Source: Seleniivibrio sp.
GTDB taxonomy: Bacteria; Chrysiogenota; Deferribacteres; Deferribacterales; Geovibrionaceae
Length of the DNA stretch: 64,000 bases
Direction of reading: 5' to 3'
Assembly: GCF_021209385.1 (NCBI RefSeq)
Contig: NZ_JAJOIL010000028.1
Span: 1 to 64,000 of the forward strand
Below the pieces are notes generated by a model. It was not told where the DNA came from. It worked only from the letters and a program-made list of their open reading frames with translations, and made no database searches. Shown here piece after piece: positions 6,528 to 16,800 of this stretch. Positions within the stretch are counted from its first letter, which is position 1; the number at the start of each line of letters is the position of its first letter. Made by a program: the position numbers and the translations under genes.

Positions 6528-7795
6528 GCTTTTATCACTTCCAGCCCGCCCAGATAGGGTCTGAGGGCGTTGGGAACGGTAATGGAACCGTCTTCGTTCT
6601 GATAGTTTTCAAGCACGGCTACAAGGGTTCTGCCCACTGCAAGCCCTGAACCGTTCAGGGTGTGAGCGAACTCAACCTTTTTGCCGTCCTTTCTGCGAAG
6701 GCGGATTGATGCGCGGCGCGCCTGATAGTCCACGAATGTTGAACAGGAGGATATCTCCCTGTATGTGTTTGCGGACGGGAGCCAGACCTCAATGTCATAA
6801 GTCTTGGCAGATGAAAAACCTATATCGCCGGAACAGAGGGTCATAACTCTGTATGGCAATTCCAGCGTGCGCAGTATATTTTCTGCTGAATCAAGCAATT
6901 CCGCAAGTTCATTATCAGAATCTTCGGGAGCTGTTATCTTAACAAGCTCAACTTTGTTGAACTGGTGCTGACGGATAAGTCCGCGAACGTCTTTTCCGTG
7001 TGAACCGGCTTCCCTGCGGAAACATGCGGAGTATGAGCAGTGGCGGATTGGCAGTTCGTTTTCGGGGATTATCTCTCCGCTGTAAAGGTTCGTAACAGAG
7101 ACCTCTGCCGTGGGAATAAGATAAAGTTCATCACGCTCACATTTAAAGAGTTCCTCTTCAAACTTGGGAAGCTGTCCTGTTCCGCGCATTGCGTCCGCGT
7201 TGACAAGATAGGGTGCAAGCACTTCTTTGTATCCGCGCTCTGCGTGGGTGTCCAGCATTAAGTTGATGAGCGCTCTTTCAAGCTTTGCGCCCATACCCAT
7301 ATATGCGGTGAATCTTGATTTCGCGATCTTCGTTCCGCGTTCAAAATCCAGAATTTTAAGGTTTTCGGCAATGTCCCAGTGGGCTTTGGGTTCAAAAGAG
7401 AATTTTTTGGGTTCGCCCCATGTCTTATAAAGCACGTTCTCAGTTTCGTCTTTTCCCACAGGCACTTCGTCTTTGACGAGGTTCGGAAGATTGAGAAGCA
7501 TCTCCTCCATCTTTGTCTGAATCTCGCCGAGGGTCTTGTCATTGGCATCGATCTCGTCGCCGGCAAGGCGCATCTTCTCCTGAATTTCGGAGATGTCGCC
7601 GCCCTCTTTGCGTATTCTGCCTATTTCTTTGCTTACGGTGTTGCGCTCGCTCTTCAGCTCGTCGTTCTTAGCCTGAAGTTTTTTACGCTCCGCATCCAGA
7701 GCCAAAAGTCCGTCAAAGTCAAAATTTGCTCCTCTGTCGGCAGTCTTTTTGCGGGCAATATCCGTATTCGCAATTATATATTTGATGTCAAGCAT
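6524..7795 (-). CDS. serS: Seryl-tRNA synthetase
   Basis: A 423-residue class II synthetase that charges tRNA-Ser and, in the family, tRNA-Sec. The N-terminal tRNA-binding coiled coil (about residues 30-100) has [20 protein letters not shown]. Motif 2 is [20 protein letters not shown], and motif 3 is [16 protein letters not shown]. The ATG at 7795 is chosen because serS proteins begin MLDIKYI and a GGAG precedes it; a longer frame upstream would run into bamD. It starts 4 bases after the bamD-like stop. Confidence 0.97.
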   Translation of the reverse strand: MLDIKYIIANTDIARKKTADRGANFDFDGLLALDAERKKLQAKNDELKSERNTVSKEIGRIRKEGGDISEIQEKMRLAGDEIDANDKTLGEIQTKMEEMLLNLPNLVKDEVPVGKDETENVLYKTWGEPKKFSFEPKAHWDIAENLKILDFERGTKIAKSRFTAYMGMGAKLERALINLMLDTHAERGYKEVLAPYLVNADAMRGTGQLPKFEEELFKCERDELYLIPTAEVSVTNLYSGEIIPENELPIRHCSYSACFRREAGSHGKDVRGLIRQHQFNKVELVKITAPEDSDNELAELLDSAENILRTLELPYRVMTLCSGDIGFSSAKTYDIEVWLPSANTYREISSCSTFVDYQARRASIRLRRKDGKKVEFAHTLNGSGLAVGRTLVAVLENYQNEDGSITVPNALRPYLGGLEVIKA

Positions 7796-7799
7796 TTTG

Positions 7800-8573
7800 T
7801 CAGGCTCCTTTTTTATCCAGTCTCTTCTGTACCTTGTCCAGAAGAACAACAAGCTGTTTCGCAACATCTTTTGCATATTTTGTGTCTGGCTTCTCTTTCA
7901 AAAGCTGGTTGAAATATTTGAGAGCCTCGTTCTCTTTACCGTCCTGTTTCGCATAGTACAAGCCGTATTCGTAAAGAGCGTCTTCGTATGCGTTGGTGTC
8001 TTTATATCTTTCGATGATGTAATCAAGTCTTTTGATGCCCGCCTGCGGCTCCCCTATGCGGATATAGAATTTTCCGACATAAAGTTCTCTGTCTGCCAGC
8101 ATGTTGCGCAGTTCAACTATCTTTTTGGTCAGATCGTATTCCTTTGCAAACGCAGGGTCTTTCTCCCTCAGTGTCGAGAAGCTTTTAAGCGCTCCCTCTG
8201 CGGCGGCCATGTCTCTGTCAACTTTGTCTATCAGAGCATAATGGGAAAGACCGAGTCTGAGCATTGCCGTATTGGCATCTTCCGAAGTACTGTAAACATC
8301 AAGATACTGCTGATAAGCGGGTATCGCTTCGGGGTATCTTTTGCTCATGAAATATGAATCCGCAAGAAAAAGCTGTGCTTTTGCAGCCATATCGGGAGAT
8401 TCAGCCTCCATAATGGAGTTCTCGAACATCGGGATAGCCTCGTCGTAGTTCTTTTTCTGGAAATAAGCGAGACCTTTCTGCATACTCTCATCTGCCGTAA
8501 GATGCGGCTGGGGTTTTGTACAGGAAAAAAGTGCGGCGGCTGCCAGCATGAAAACAAAAAGCTTTTTCATCAT
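7800..8573 (-). CDS. bamD: BamD-like outer-membrane assembly lipoprotein (TPR protein)
   Basis: A 257-residue lipoprotein: [17 protein letters not shown] ends in a lipobox (LFSC, Cys18). At least four tetratricopeptide-like repeats follow, beginning [20 protein letters not shown] and [20 protein letters not shown], with [20 protein letters not shown] typical of BamD (YfiO/ComL). BamD is the essential lipoprotein of the BAM complex that inserts outer-membrane proteins from the periplasm. The length fits the family. It sits in the ribF-rimO-bamD-serS-rsmI run, 1 base after rimO. Confidence 0.85.
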   Translation of the reverse strand: MMKKLFVFMLAAAALFSCTKPQPHLTADESMQKGLAYFQKKNYDEAIPMFENSIMEAESPDMAAKAQLFLADSYFMSKRYPEAIPAYQQYLDVYSTSEDANTAMLRLGLSHYALIDKVDRDMAAAEGALKSFSTLREKDPAFAKEYDLTKKIVELRNMLADRELYVGKFYIRIGEPQAGIKRLDYIIERYKDTNAYEDALYEYGLYYAKQDGKENEALKYFNQLLKEKPDTKYAKDVAKQLVVLLDKVQKRLDKKGA

Positions 8574-8574
8574 A

Positions 8575-9888
8575 TCACCATGTATTGTCAGTTATTTCGC
8601 AATAAATATCGGGATAAACTATCCTTTTAATTCTGCATCTGTAAGGACCGAAGCCTCTGTCGGCAAGCCCGCCTATTATATAGGTGCGCCCGTCGATCTC
8701 CGGAGCCTGAAAAACCGCCCTGCCCTGAAGAATGAATTCCGACTCTTCGCTTTCGCCTTCGACCCACGCGATTATGTCGTCTTTTCTCATTGATTTCAAG
8801 CGGGTATTGGTGTTCTCTTTCTGCAGTTTCTGCAAAACCTTAATGCGTCTGTTCACTTCGCGCTTGCCCACAGGCTGTCCGAGGTTATAAGCGGAAGTTC
8901 CCTTCTCTCTGTAATAAGGGAAAAATCCCGCGAAATCCGGCTTATGTTTTTTCAGAAAAGCGATAAGCTCATCAAAATCCGCCTCCGTCTCCCCTGGAAA
9001 ACCCACTATCATAGTGGTGCGCAGGAAACTTTTCGGGTCTTTTCTGCGTATGGCAGTGAAAACCTTATCTATCATCTCAGGATTCGATTTCCGTTTCATC
9101 GCCTTAAGCATCTTAGCGCTGTAGTGCTGAACCGGAATATCGAAATAGCTTAGTATCTTATCCGAAGAGCAGATAGTATCTATGAGTTCTTCGTCCACTC
9201 CGTCGGGGTTCATGTACATCACTCTGACAGTGAAATCGCCCTCAATGTTCTCTATTTTCTTCAGAAGCGGAACTATCTCTTTACGTCCGTAAAGATCGGT
9301 TCCGTATTTCGTGTTGTCCTGCGAAATGATTATTATCTCTTTAACACCCTGTTTAACAAGGTTTTCAGCCTCTGCAAGAATATCCTCAACGGGACGGCTG
9401 ACGAGCTGTCCGCGGATTCCGGGGATAGCGCAGTAAGAGCATTTATTGTTGCATCCTTCCGATATCTTAAGATACGCAAAATATGGGGTATTAGCTATCA
9501 GGCGCGCGGTACCGTAATTTTTCGGGCGCTCGCCGGTGCCGTTCAGAAAACCTATGACTTTATCGAGTTCGCCCACTCCGGTGAAAAAATCAATCTCCGG
9601 CATCTCTTTGAGCAGTTCCAGCTTATACCGCTCGCTCATGCATCCGGTAACGATAAGTTTCGCATCCTTATGTTTGCGTCTGCTCATCTCAAGTATGTTG
9701 TCGATTGCCTCGGCAACTGCCGGCTCTATAAATCCGCAGGTGTTTACTACAATAGCGTCGGAATCTTCGGGAACGTGGGTTATCTCATAACCTTCGTCCT
9801 TGATGGAACCCATAAGATATTCCAGATCCACCTGATTTTTTGAACAGCCGAGGCTGATGAATGAAATTTTTTTATTTTTGTCTTTCAA
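8575..9888 (-). CDS. rimO: Ribosomal protein S12 methylthiotransferase RimO
   Basis: A 437-residue radical-SAM enzyme. It has the N-terminal MTTase domain with its cluster cysteines (ISLGCSKNQVD, VVNTCGFI, VTGCMSERY), the radical-SAM CxxxCxxC in GCNNKCSYCAIP, and a C-terminal TRAM domain (about residues 370-437). SLGCSKNQVD and GFIEPAVAEAID mark RimO rather than MiaB. It methylthiolates Asp88 of ribosomal protein S12. It overlaps ribF by 17 bases. Confidence 0.96.
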   Translation of the reverse strand: MKDKNKKISFISLGCSKNQVDLEYLMGSIKDEGYEITHVPEDSDAIVVNTCGFIEPAVAEAIDNILEMSRRKHKDAKLIVTGCMSERYKLELLKEMPEIDFFTGVGELDKVIGFLNGTGERPKNYGTARLIANTPYFAYLKISEGCNNKCSYCAIPGIRGQLVSRPVEDILAEAENLVKQGVKEIIIISQDNTKYGTDLYGRKEIVPLLKKIENIEGDFTVRVMYMNPDGVDEELIDTICSSDKILSYFDIPVQHYSAKMLKAMKRKSNPEMIDKVFTAIRRKDPKSFLRTTMIVGFPGETEADFDELIAFLKKHKPDFAGFFPYYREKGTSAYNLGQPVGKREVNRRIKVLQKLQKENTNTRLKSMRKDDIIAWVEGESEESEFILQGRAVFQAPEIDGRTYIIGGLADRGFGPYRCRIKRIVYPDIYCEITDNTW

Positions 9889-10795
9889 AGAACACCTTTA
9901 TGTTGTCACAATCGGTCTTTATCTGAGCCTTAAGCTCGTCCACCGATCCGAATTTTCTGTCGTGACGGATGAAATGCACTATCTCCGCCTCAATATATTT
10001 TCCGTAGAGATTTCCTGAAAAGCCGAACAGGTTCACCTCTACCCTTTTTTTAAGTCCGGAACCAACTGTCGGGCGTTCGCCTATATAAAGCGCGCCGTTG
10101 TAATATGTTCCGTCAATGTTCACTTTTGCGGCATAGATGCCGTTCATGGGGATAAGTTCGTTCAAAGGTTCAATGTTCGCGGTGGGAAAACCTATGCCGG
10201 TTGCGATGCCGTCACCCTTTACAACTGTTCCGCCTATTGCAAAATTACGCCCCAGAAGAGTGTTTGCACAGTCTATCTCTCCTTCTGTGAGACATTTGCG
10301 TACGTTCGTACTGGACGCGGTCATACCGTTTATCTCGACCTTAGGCACCTGAATGGCGGTAAAACCGAGCCTGTTGCTGAGATGCACCAGAAAATCGAAC
10401 GACCCCGTTCTTCCCCGCCCGAAGCGGTAATCATAGCCCACAACGATGAATGATGCACGCATCTTCTTCACCAGAAACTCGCTTACGAATATCTCAGGGT
10501 TGATGCCCGCCAGATGTTCGTCGAAATTCATAAGAAAAAGTTTGTCCGCGCCGAGTTTTTCAAACTCGCGTATCTTCATGTCAAGTGTGGATATAAGACG
10601 TATGTCCGCACCGAAAAATTTCAGCGGGTGCGGCTCAAATGTAACAAGGGCGCTCTCAAGTCCCTTCTCCTTTGCAAGACTCACCGTGCGGCGTATAAGC
10701 TGTGCGTGTCCCTCGTGCACGCCGTCGAAGTTGCCAAGACTGACAACCATATTTCTTTCCGACTGAAAAGAGGATATATTTCTGATTATTTCCAT
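9872..10795 (-). CDS. ribF: Bifunctional riboflavin kinase / FAD synthetase
   Basis: A 307-residue protein with an N-terminal adenylyltransferase domain (VSLGNFDGVHEGHAQLIRRT, then VVGYDYRFGRGRTGSFDFL) and a C-terminal riboflavin kinase domain (GTVVKGDGIATGIGFPTANI, then GVHEGHAQ-distinct NGIYAAKVNIDGTYYNG). It converts riboflavin to FMN and then to FAD. It is the first gene of the minus-strand run down to the rsmI-like gene. I see no convincing promoter upstream. Confidence 0.96.
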   Translation of the reverse strand: MEIIRNISSFQSERNMVVSLGNFDGVHEGHAQLIRRTVSLAKEKGLESALVTFEPHPLKFFGADIRLISTLDMKIREFEKLGADKLFLMNFDEHLAGINPEIFVSEFLVKKMRASFIVVGYDYRFGRGRTGSFDFLVHLSNRLGFTAIQVPKVEINGMTASSTNVRKCLTEGEIDCANTLLGRNFAIGGTVVKGDGIATGIGFPTANIEPLNELIPMNGIYAAKVNIDGTYYNGALYIGERPTVGSGLKKRVEVNLFGFSGNLYGKYIEAEIVHFIRHDRKFGSVDELKAQIKTDCDNIKVFFERQK

Positions 10796-10931
10796 CTATG
10801 TAATATGCCAGACACATTAATTTAATCAATCAGAATTTGACATAAAAACATCAATTCTGCATGGTTTTTTCACCAAATACCGTACATAAAAAAAATATAA
10901 CATTTTGAATCTCTTAAATGTAAGTTTAATA

Positions 10932-10960
10932 TTGACATAATAGTATCTTGTCCATAATAT
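10932..10960 (+). promoter_or_regulatory. Promoter of the ArsR-tolC genes
   Basis: TTGACA, a 17-base spacer and TAATAT, 31 bases before the ArsR start codon, both boxes near consensus. A strong promoter of this kind suits control by a repressor, probably the ArsR protein encoded just downstream. Confidence 0.8.
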
Positions 10961-10991
10961 TCATATATTCATTTTTCGCGGAGGTTTTATT

Positions 10992-11294
10992 ATGGAAGAA
11001 TGGTTCGCACTGTACTCAGAAAAGCTCAAGGCGATCGGACACCCCATCAGACTCAAGCTTATGGTCGGACTGATGAGCAACGAGTGCAACGTTACCAAAA
11101 TCTGCAAAGGGCTTGATATTCCTCAGGCCACAACAAGTCAGCATCTTGCAATACTCAAGAACAAAGGGCTGATCAAAGGTAAAAGGTCCGGAACAAGTAT
11201 TTGCTACAGCATCGCCGACGACGGCATCAAAGCTATGATTAAAGAACTTATGGAGAAGACAGGATGCGTTTCCCCGTGCGAGGGTTCACACTAA
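10992..11294 (+). CDS. ArsR-family regulator of the efflux locus
   Basis: A 100-residue winged-helix protein (LKAIGHPIRLKLMVGLM, then PQATTSQHLAILKNKGLIKG). It has five cysteines: Cys32 and Cys38 in the alpha-3 region, Cys71, and Cys92 and Cys96 near the C-terminus. These could bind a thiophilic metal or form a redox switch, but no canonical sensor site can be assigned. The GGAGG site lies 5-6 bases before ATG. It overlaps tolC by 31 bases, so it very likely controls the efflux genes. Confidence 0.9.
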   Translation: MEEWFALYSEKLKAIGHPIRLKLMVGLMSNECNVTKICKGLDIPQATTSQHLAILKNKGLIKGKRSGTSICYSIADDGIKAMIKELMEKTGCVSPCEGSH

Positions 11295-12592
11295 GCCTTG
11301 CGCTGCTTTTGGCGGCAACACAGGCAAATGCGGCCGCGCTCACCTTTGCAGAGGCAAAGGAGACGGCTCTTAAAAATTCGAACGTCATAAAGTCCTACAG
11401 GGCAGACGAAGAAGCAGCCGGCTATGCAAAAAATCAGGCTGTGGGCAGTTATCTTCCCAATATCAGTCTGCACCAGACGCTCATGAAATCCGACGAACCG
11501 GGCACCGCCGCATTCGCAACAGCGAAGCAGGGCAGGTTCGACAATGCGTATTTTATGAACCAGATGGCAAGCATGGCAAGCCCGGACACCGTTACAACCT
11601 ACACCACACAGGTGCAGGTGATGCAGCCCATATTCATGCAGGGACAGATATATTACGGCATAAAACAGGCTGACAAGGCATATCAGGCAAGCCGTATGCA
11701 GACGGAACGGGCTACGCAGTTCACACTGTATAACCTGCACATGGCGTTTTACGGGCTGGCTCTCGCCGAAAAGGCGCTGGACACCGCAAACCACTCATAC
11801 GAACGCACAAAAAGATACTACAGGAACGCTGCGGATTTCTTTAACAACGGTCTCATCGTTAAAAGCGACCTGATGGTATCCGAAAGCTACCTGCTGATGA
11901 ACGAGCAGGCTGTCAAAGAAGCGGAAAAACAGCACGCGGTTGCCATGAGCAACCTGCAAAGGCTTCTTGACACCGACGAACCTATCAAGGTTGTATGGAC
12001 AACACCTGAACTGGAATTTTCCGAGGATATTTCAAAGTATACCGACACGGGACTGAAAAACAGACAGGATCTCGCCGCAATGCAGAAATATCTGGATTCA
12101 GCGGAACTGGAGACAAAAAAGGCTAAATCAGCCCTTCTGCCCTCTGTATATCTTTTTGCGGACTATCAGAGAAACGACGATAAATTCATGGGCGACAACG
12201 GTGACGGAACAACCTACGGAATTCAGGCGGATCTGAACCTTTTCAAAGGTTTCGGAGACTATAACAAAATCAGCGAAACCAAAAGCAGACAGATAGCACT
12301 TATGCACCAGATCGCAGACAAAAAACTCGAGATCAAATCCGAGATAAAAAACTCTTATTACGGCGTGATAGCCGCTTCTAAACAGATCGAGGCTTCAAAA
12401 AAACGTGTGGAGGCGGCACAAACCGCACTCATAATCACGGAAAACAGATTTAACGAAGGACTCTCAAAGGTTACTGAACTGCTGGACAGGGAAGTCGACC
12501 TCAAACAGGCAGAGCTTTCTCTCTATGTCTCCGAATATCAGGAGATAGTCGAGAAAGCCGGACTTCATCTGGCCGCCGGAGATTTACACTAA
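11264..12592 (+). CDS. tolC: TolC-family outer-membrane efflux protein
   Basis: A 442-residue protein with a Sec signal peptide (FTLSLALLLAATQANAAA). It has the two repeated outer-membrane efflux halves, each with long coiled-coil helices and family motifs: LTFAEAKETALKNSNVIKSY, SYLPNISLHQ, NNGLIVKSDLMVSESYL and NRFNEGLSKVTELLDREVDL. It would be the outer-membrane channel of the RND pump encoded downstream. It overlaps the ArsR gene by 31 bases. A hairpin follows the stop codon. Confidence 0.93.
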   Translation: MRFPVRGFTLSLALLLAATQANAAALTFAEAKETALKNSNVIKSYRADEEAAGYAKNQAVGSYLPNISLHQTLMKSDEPGTAAFATAKQGRFDNAYFMNQMASMASPDTVTTYTTQVQVMQPIFMQGQIYYGIKQADKAYQASRMQTERATQFTLYNLHMAFYGLALAEKALDTANHSYERTKRYYRNAADFFNNGLIVKSDLMVSESYLLMNEQAVKEAEKQHAVAMSNLQRLLDTDEPIKVVWTTPELEFSEDISKYTDTGLKNRQDLAAMQKYLDSAELETKKAKSALLPSVYLFADYQRNDDKFMGDNGDGTTYGIQADLNLFKGFGDYNKISETKSRQIALMHQIADKKLEIKSEIKNSYYGVIAASKQIEASKKRVEAAQTALIITENRFNEGLSKVTELLDREVDLKQAELSLYVSEYQEIVEKAGLHLAAGDLH

Positions 12593-12600
12593 AATTTCAT

Positions 12601-12633
12601 GAGACTGCTTCCCATCAACAGCGAAGCAGTCTC
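12601..12633 (+). terminator. Stem-loop after tolC (also a minimal family-3 repeat)
   Basis: GAGACTGCTTC, an 11-base loop and GAAGCAGTCTC form a perfect 11-bp stem, followed by ATTATCATTTTT. It probably terminates or stabilises the arsR-tolC mRNA. Its arms match the outer ends of the longer repeats at 17071 and 55679. Confidence 0.65.
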
Positions 12634-12657
12634 ATTATCATTTTTAAAACAAACAGC

Positions 12658-12685
12658 TTGAAAACTGCACACTATATATTATAAT
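12658..12685 (+). promoter_or_regulatory. Promoter candidate for the RND fusion protein and pump
   Basis: TTGAAA, a 16-base spacer and TATAAT, 32 bases before the membrane-fusion-protein ATG. With the hairpin after tolC it suggests the pump can be transcribed separately from arsR-tolC. Confidence 0.6.
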
Positions 12686-12717
12686 ATTTGAATATAATAA
12701 AATTAAGAGGATAAAAA

Positions 12718-13854
12718 ATGCTTCGTAAGTTCATTGCCACGGCAGCAATTCTTGCACTTCTGACGGCGTGCGGCGGAAACAAGAAAAGTGACGAAACCGC
12801 CCATGCACCGGAAACAGTTAAAGTTAAGCTCCATACCGTGACAGTTACGGATGCGGATGCCACCCGTGTGTTCACAGCCACAGTGTCCAGCGACAAGACA
12901 GCACTGATAATCCCCAAAGTTACCGGATACGTTGAACAGATACTTGTTGCCCCCGGACAGCAGGTTAAAGCCGGACAGCTTCTCGCCGTTATAAAAAGCG
13001 GAGAGCTTGAGCAGAAAATGGCGTTCGCCGCATCAGGAGAAATGGAAACTAAAAACGCATTCCGCCAGGCGGAGATAGGCTACAAAATGGCTAAGTCCGA
13101 GTTTGAGCTTGCTCAGAAGACCTATGAAAGATACTCAAACCTGATCAAAAACAGCAGCGTAAGCAAACAGGAATTCGATCAGGTGGAATCACAGTACAAT
13201 GTGGCAAAAGAGAACCTCGACCTCGCCGCAGAAAAGGTTCAGCAGGCAAAAATCCGCTCCGGTCAGGCGGGCGCGATGAAAAGCGAAGTGGATACATATC
13301 TTTCATATACACAGCTTAAAGCACCTTTCGACGGTATTGTCCTTGAAAAGGATATGGACGCGGGAAACCTTGCAAACCCCGGCAGTCCGATCCTCAAAAT
13401 CGGCAACAACGTTCCGGTCGTAATAGCCTACATAAGCCAGAACATGATAGAAGAAGTTAAACTCGGCACAAAAGCCCTTGTTTCAATAGATTCACTCGGT
13501 GACGAATTTGAAAGCACTGTGCTTGAGATAAGCCCCGACATAGACCCAGCCACAGGCAACTTTAAAGTAAAACTTTCAGGATGCGAAAAGATGGCTCAGG
13601 GAATGTTTGCCAAAGTACGCTTCATCACAGGAAAAGAAAAAGTAATCGCCGTTCCGGCGTCAGCGATGGTCACACGCGGTCAGCTCACGATGGTCTTTGT
13701 TGACGACAAAGGCAAGGCAGACATGCGCATTGTTAAAACCGGACGCGATTTCGGCGGATTCACAGAGATACTCTCCGGTCTGTCCGCAGGCGAAAAGGTA
13801 GTTACTGAAAATGCCGCAATACTTAAATCAGGCGACATTTTAGAGGCTGAGTGA
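12718..13854 (+). CDS. RND efflux periplasmic adaptor (membrane fusion) lipoprotein
   Basis: A 378-residue protein with a lipoprotein signal (LRKFIATAAILALLTAC, Cys at about residue 17). It has the HlyD/AcrA order: a split biotinyl-lipoyl domain (VTGYVEQILVAPGQQVKAGQ and TQLKAPFDGIVLEKDMDAG), a coiled-coil hairpin between them (about residues 105-190), a beta-barrel domain and a membrane-proximal domain. It links the inner-membrane pump to TolC. AGAGG lies upstream of ATG. The stop codon abuts the start of the pump gene. Confidence 0.94.
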   Translation: MLRKFIATAAILALLTACGGNKKSDETAHAPETVKVKLHTVTVTDADATRVFTATVSSDKTALIIPKVTGYVEQILVAPGQQVKAGQLLAVIKSGELEQKMAFAASGEMETKNAFRQAEIGYKMAKSEFELAQKTYERYSNLIKNSSVSKQEFDQVESQYNVAKENLDLAAEKVQQAKIRSGQAGAMKSEVDTYLSYTQLKAPFDGIVLEKDMDAGNLANPGSPILKIGNNVPVVIAYISQNMIEEVKLGTKALVSIDSLGDEFESTVLEISPDIDPATGNFKVKLSGCEKMAQGMFAKVRFITGKEKVIAVPASAMVTRGQLTMVFVDDKGKADMRIVKTGRDFGGFTEILSGLSAGEKVVTENAAILKSGDILEAE

Positions 13855-16800
13855 TGGAATATCCCGAAAAAAAGAATCTCGCGTCAAAAATAGCCTCGGC
13901 GTTCATAACGTCAAAGATAACGCCCCTTCTGGTCATTGCCACCCTGTTCATCGGCATGGTGTCTATCATCATGACACCGAAAGAGGAGGAACCGCAGATA
14001 GTTGTTCCCATGGTGGATATCCTTGTTCCATATCCGGGCGCAACGGCAAAGGACGTTGAAAAATCCGTAACGGAGCCGCTGGAAGACATCATCTGGGAGA
14101 TCCCCGGCGTTGAATACGTCTACAGCACCAGCATGAACGACATGAGCATGGTGATAGTCCGCTTTAAAGTCGGACAGGATGAGGAAAAATCCATCACCAA
14201 GCTGAAAGACAAAATAGATTACAACATGGACAGGATGCCACACGGCGTGGAGCCTCCGCTTATAAAGAAACAGTCCATCGATGACGTTCCCCAGATGGCG
14301 TTCACCTTCTGGTCGGACAAATATGATTCATACCAGTTGAGGCGTATCGTTTCCGAGGTTGAAAAGAACCTTAAGGAAGTGGATAACGTTTCAAAAACAG
14401 AGATAATCGGCGGCTATAAGCGCATGGTGCGCATCGAGCCGAACATAGAGAAACTGAAAAGTTACAACCTCGACCTGTTCAGGCTGTTCAAAGCTGTCGA
14501 AATGAGCAATATGTCGCTCAACACAGGCGAGATAACCAAGAATAATAAAGTTCTGTATGTCAGCGCAGGTGGATTTTACAAAGATGCAGACGCTGTGCGG
14601 AACATGGTTGTGGGCGTGGCACAGGGCAAAGCCGTCTATATGAAGGACGTTGCAGCCGTCACCGACGGCCCCGAAATTCCCGATCATTTCCTCCTCATGG
14701 GCTTTAAAGCATCGAAAGATATGGAACGCTACCCCGCAGTCACCCTTTCCATCTCAAAAAGACAGGGAAGCGATTCGGTTGTGGTTTCGGATGCCGTGCT
14801 TCACAAACTCGACGCTATGAAAGGATATATAATCCCGTCTGATGTGAACGTCGAAGTGACAAGAAACTACGGAGAGACCGCATTCGTTAAGGTAATGACA
14901 CTCATCGAGCACCTTGTGGGCGCTATCATAGCCGTTATTCTCGTAATGAGCATAACAATGGGCTGGCGTGCGGGTGCCGTTGTTTTCGTGGCACTGCCGG
15001 TAACGTTCGCACTCACCTTTTTCGTATATTTCATGTTCGACTACACACTAAACAGGGTCACTCTGTTCGCCCTGATATTTGTTGCGGGACTTGTGGTTGA
15101 CGACGCCATCATCGTTGTTGAAAACATGGAACGTCACTTCCGGCTGGGTGCAAAGAATCTGCTGCAAAAAGCGATTTACGCCGTCGGCGAGGTGGGCAAC
15201 CCCACAATACTTGCAACTGTGACAGTTATAGTCGCTATCTTCCCCATGGCGTTCGTCCGGGGACTTATGGGTCCCTACATGAAACCCATGCCAATAGGCG
15301 CGTCGCTGGCAATGATATTCTCGCTCTTCGTGGCGCTTATCATCACCCCATGGCTGGCTTATAAACTGCTGGCTAGACACGCCGCTAAAAGTAACGAAGC
15401 GCCCATTGAGGACGAAGCGGCATACGTTAAGACAACAAAACTTTACAGAATATATAATAAAACCTTTTCCGCTCTTATAGACAGCGCGCGCAACCGTATA
15501 ATCTTTGCAGTGGTGATGCTTTCTCTGTTCTTCGGCGCATTCGTCTTTATCCCCACGAACCTCGTGGTAATGAAGATGCTTCCGTTCGACAACAAGAATG
15601 AAGTGCAGATAGTCATAGACATGCCGGAGGGGACACCTCTGGAGAGGACAAACCTTGTGGCATCCGATGTGGGAAAATACCTCGCCACTGTGGCTGAGGT
15701 CAAAGACTATCAGATATATACAGGCATAGCGTCCCCCTACAACTTCAACGGACTGGTTCGCCATTATTTCATGAGGCGCGGACACAACGTGGCGGACATT
15801 CAGGTCAACTTCGTTGATAAGAGCGAGCGAAAGCTGGACAGCCACGAGATGGCGAAAAAGCTTCGCGGTCCCGTTCAAGAGATAGGTGCAAAATATAAAG
15901 CAAATATCAAGATAGCGGAGGTTCCGCCCGGCCCCCCCGTTCTCTCGACACTGGTTGCAGAAATCTACGGACCTGATGAAAAGACCCGTGCAGATATATC
16001 AAGGCAGGTGCTTGACGTTTTCAAAAGTACAAAAGGCGTCGTTGACATAGATACTTACGAAGAGGACGACATGATGCAGTACGACCTTCAGGTTGATAAA
16101 CAGAAGGCGGCTGTGATGGGCATCTCTTCGGAAATGGTTTCAAAGACCCTTTATATGGCTCTGCAAGGGGCTAAGGTGGGCATACTCCACACCGAAGAGG
16201 ACAGAGAACCTGTCGATATAGTGGTAAAACTGCCTGAGGACAGGCGGAACGTGATAGAGACCCTTCAGGAGATAAACATAATCTCCATGAGCGGTCAGCC
16301 CGTTAGCCTCGGAGAGCTTGTGACCGTGAGGCAGAAGCTTAAAGACAAAGCGATTTATCATAAAAACATGAAACCTGTGACATACGTCGTGGCAGATGTT
16401 GCAGGTGAGGTTGAAAGCCCTGTTTATGCGATTCTGGCGATGAAAGACAGAATGTCGCAGATAAAATGGCACGGTCTGGACGTGAAGCAATACTGGACAG
16501 GACAGCCGGATACTTACGACCTGCCCTCTGTGAAATGGGACGGTGAGTGGCAGATAACCTATGAAGTATTCCGCGACCTCGGTCTGGCTTTTGCGGCTGT
16601 GCTGGTGCTGATGTACTTCGTTCTGGTGGGTTGGTTCCGCTCGTTCGTGACACCACTCATCATGATGGTGCCGATACCTCTGTCACTGCTGGGTATCATC
16701 CCCGGACACTTCATATTCGGGCAGTTCTTCACCGCCACCAGTATGATAGGCTTCATAGCTCTGGCGGGTATAATGGTGCGTAACGCCGTACTGCTGATAG

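Noticed and set aside
7379-8357. Plus-strand open frames across serS and the bamD-like gene
   Set aside because: They oppose two well-supported genes and have no recognisable protein sequence or start signal.
15048-15878. Long open frame on the minus strand inside the RND pump gene
   Set aside because: It is fully antisense to a strongly conserved pump, has no ribosome-binding site and its translation is rich in His, Cys and Tyr without any domain pattern.
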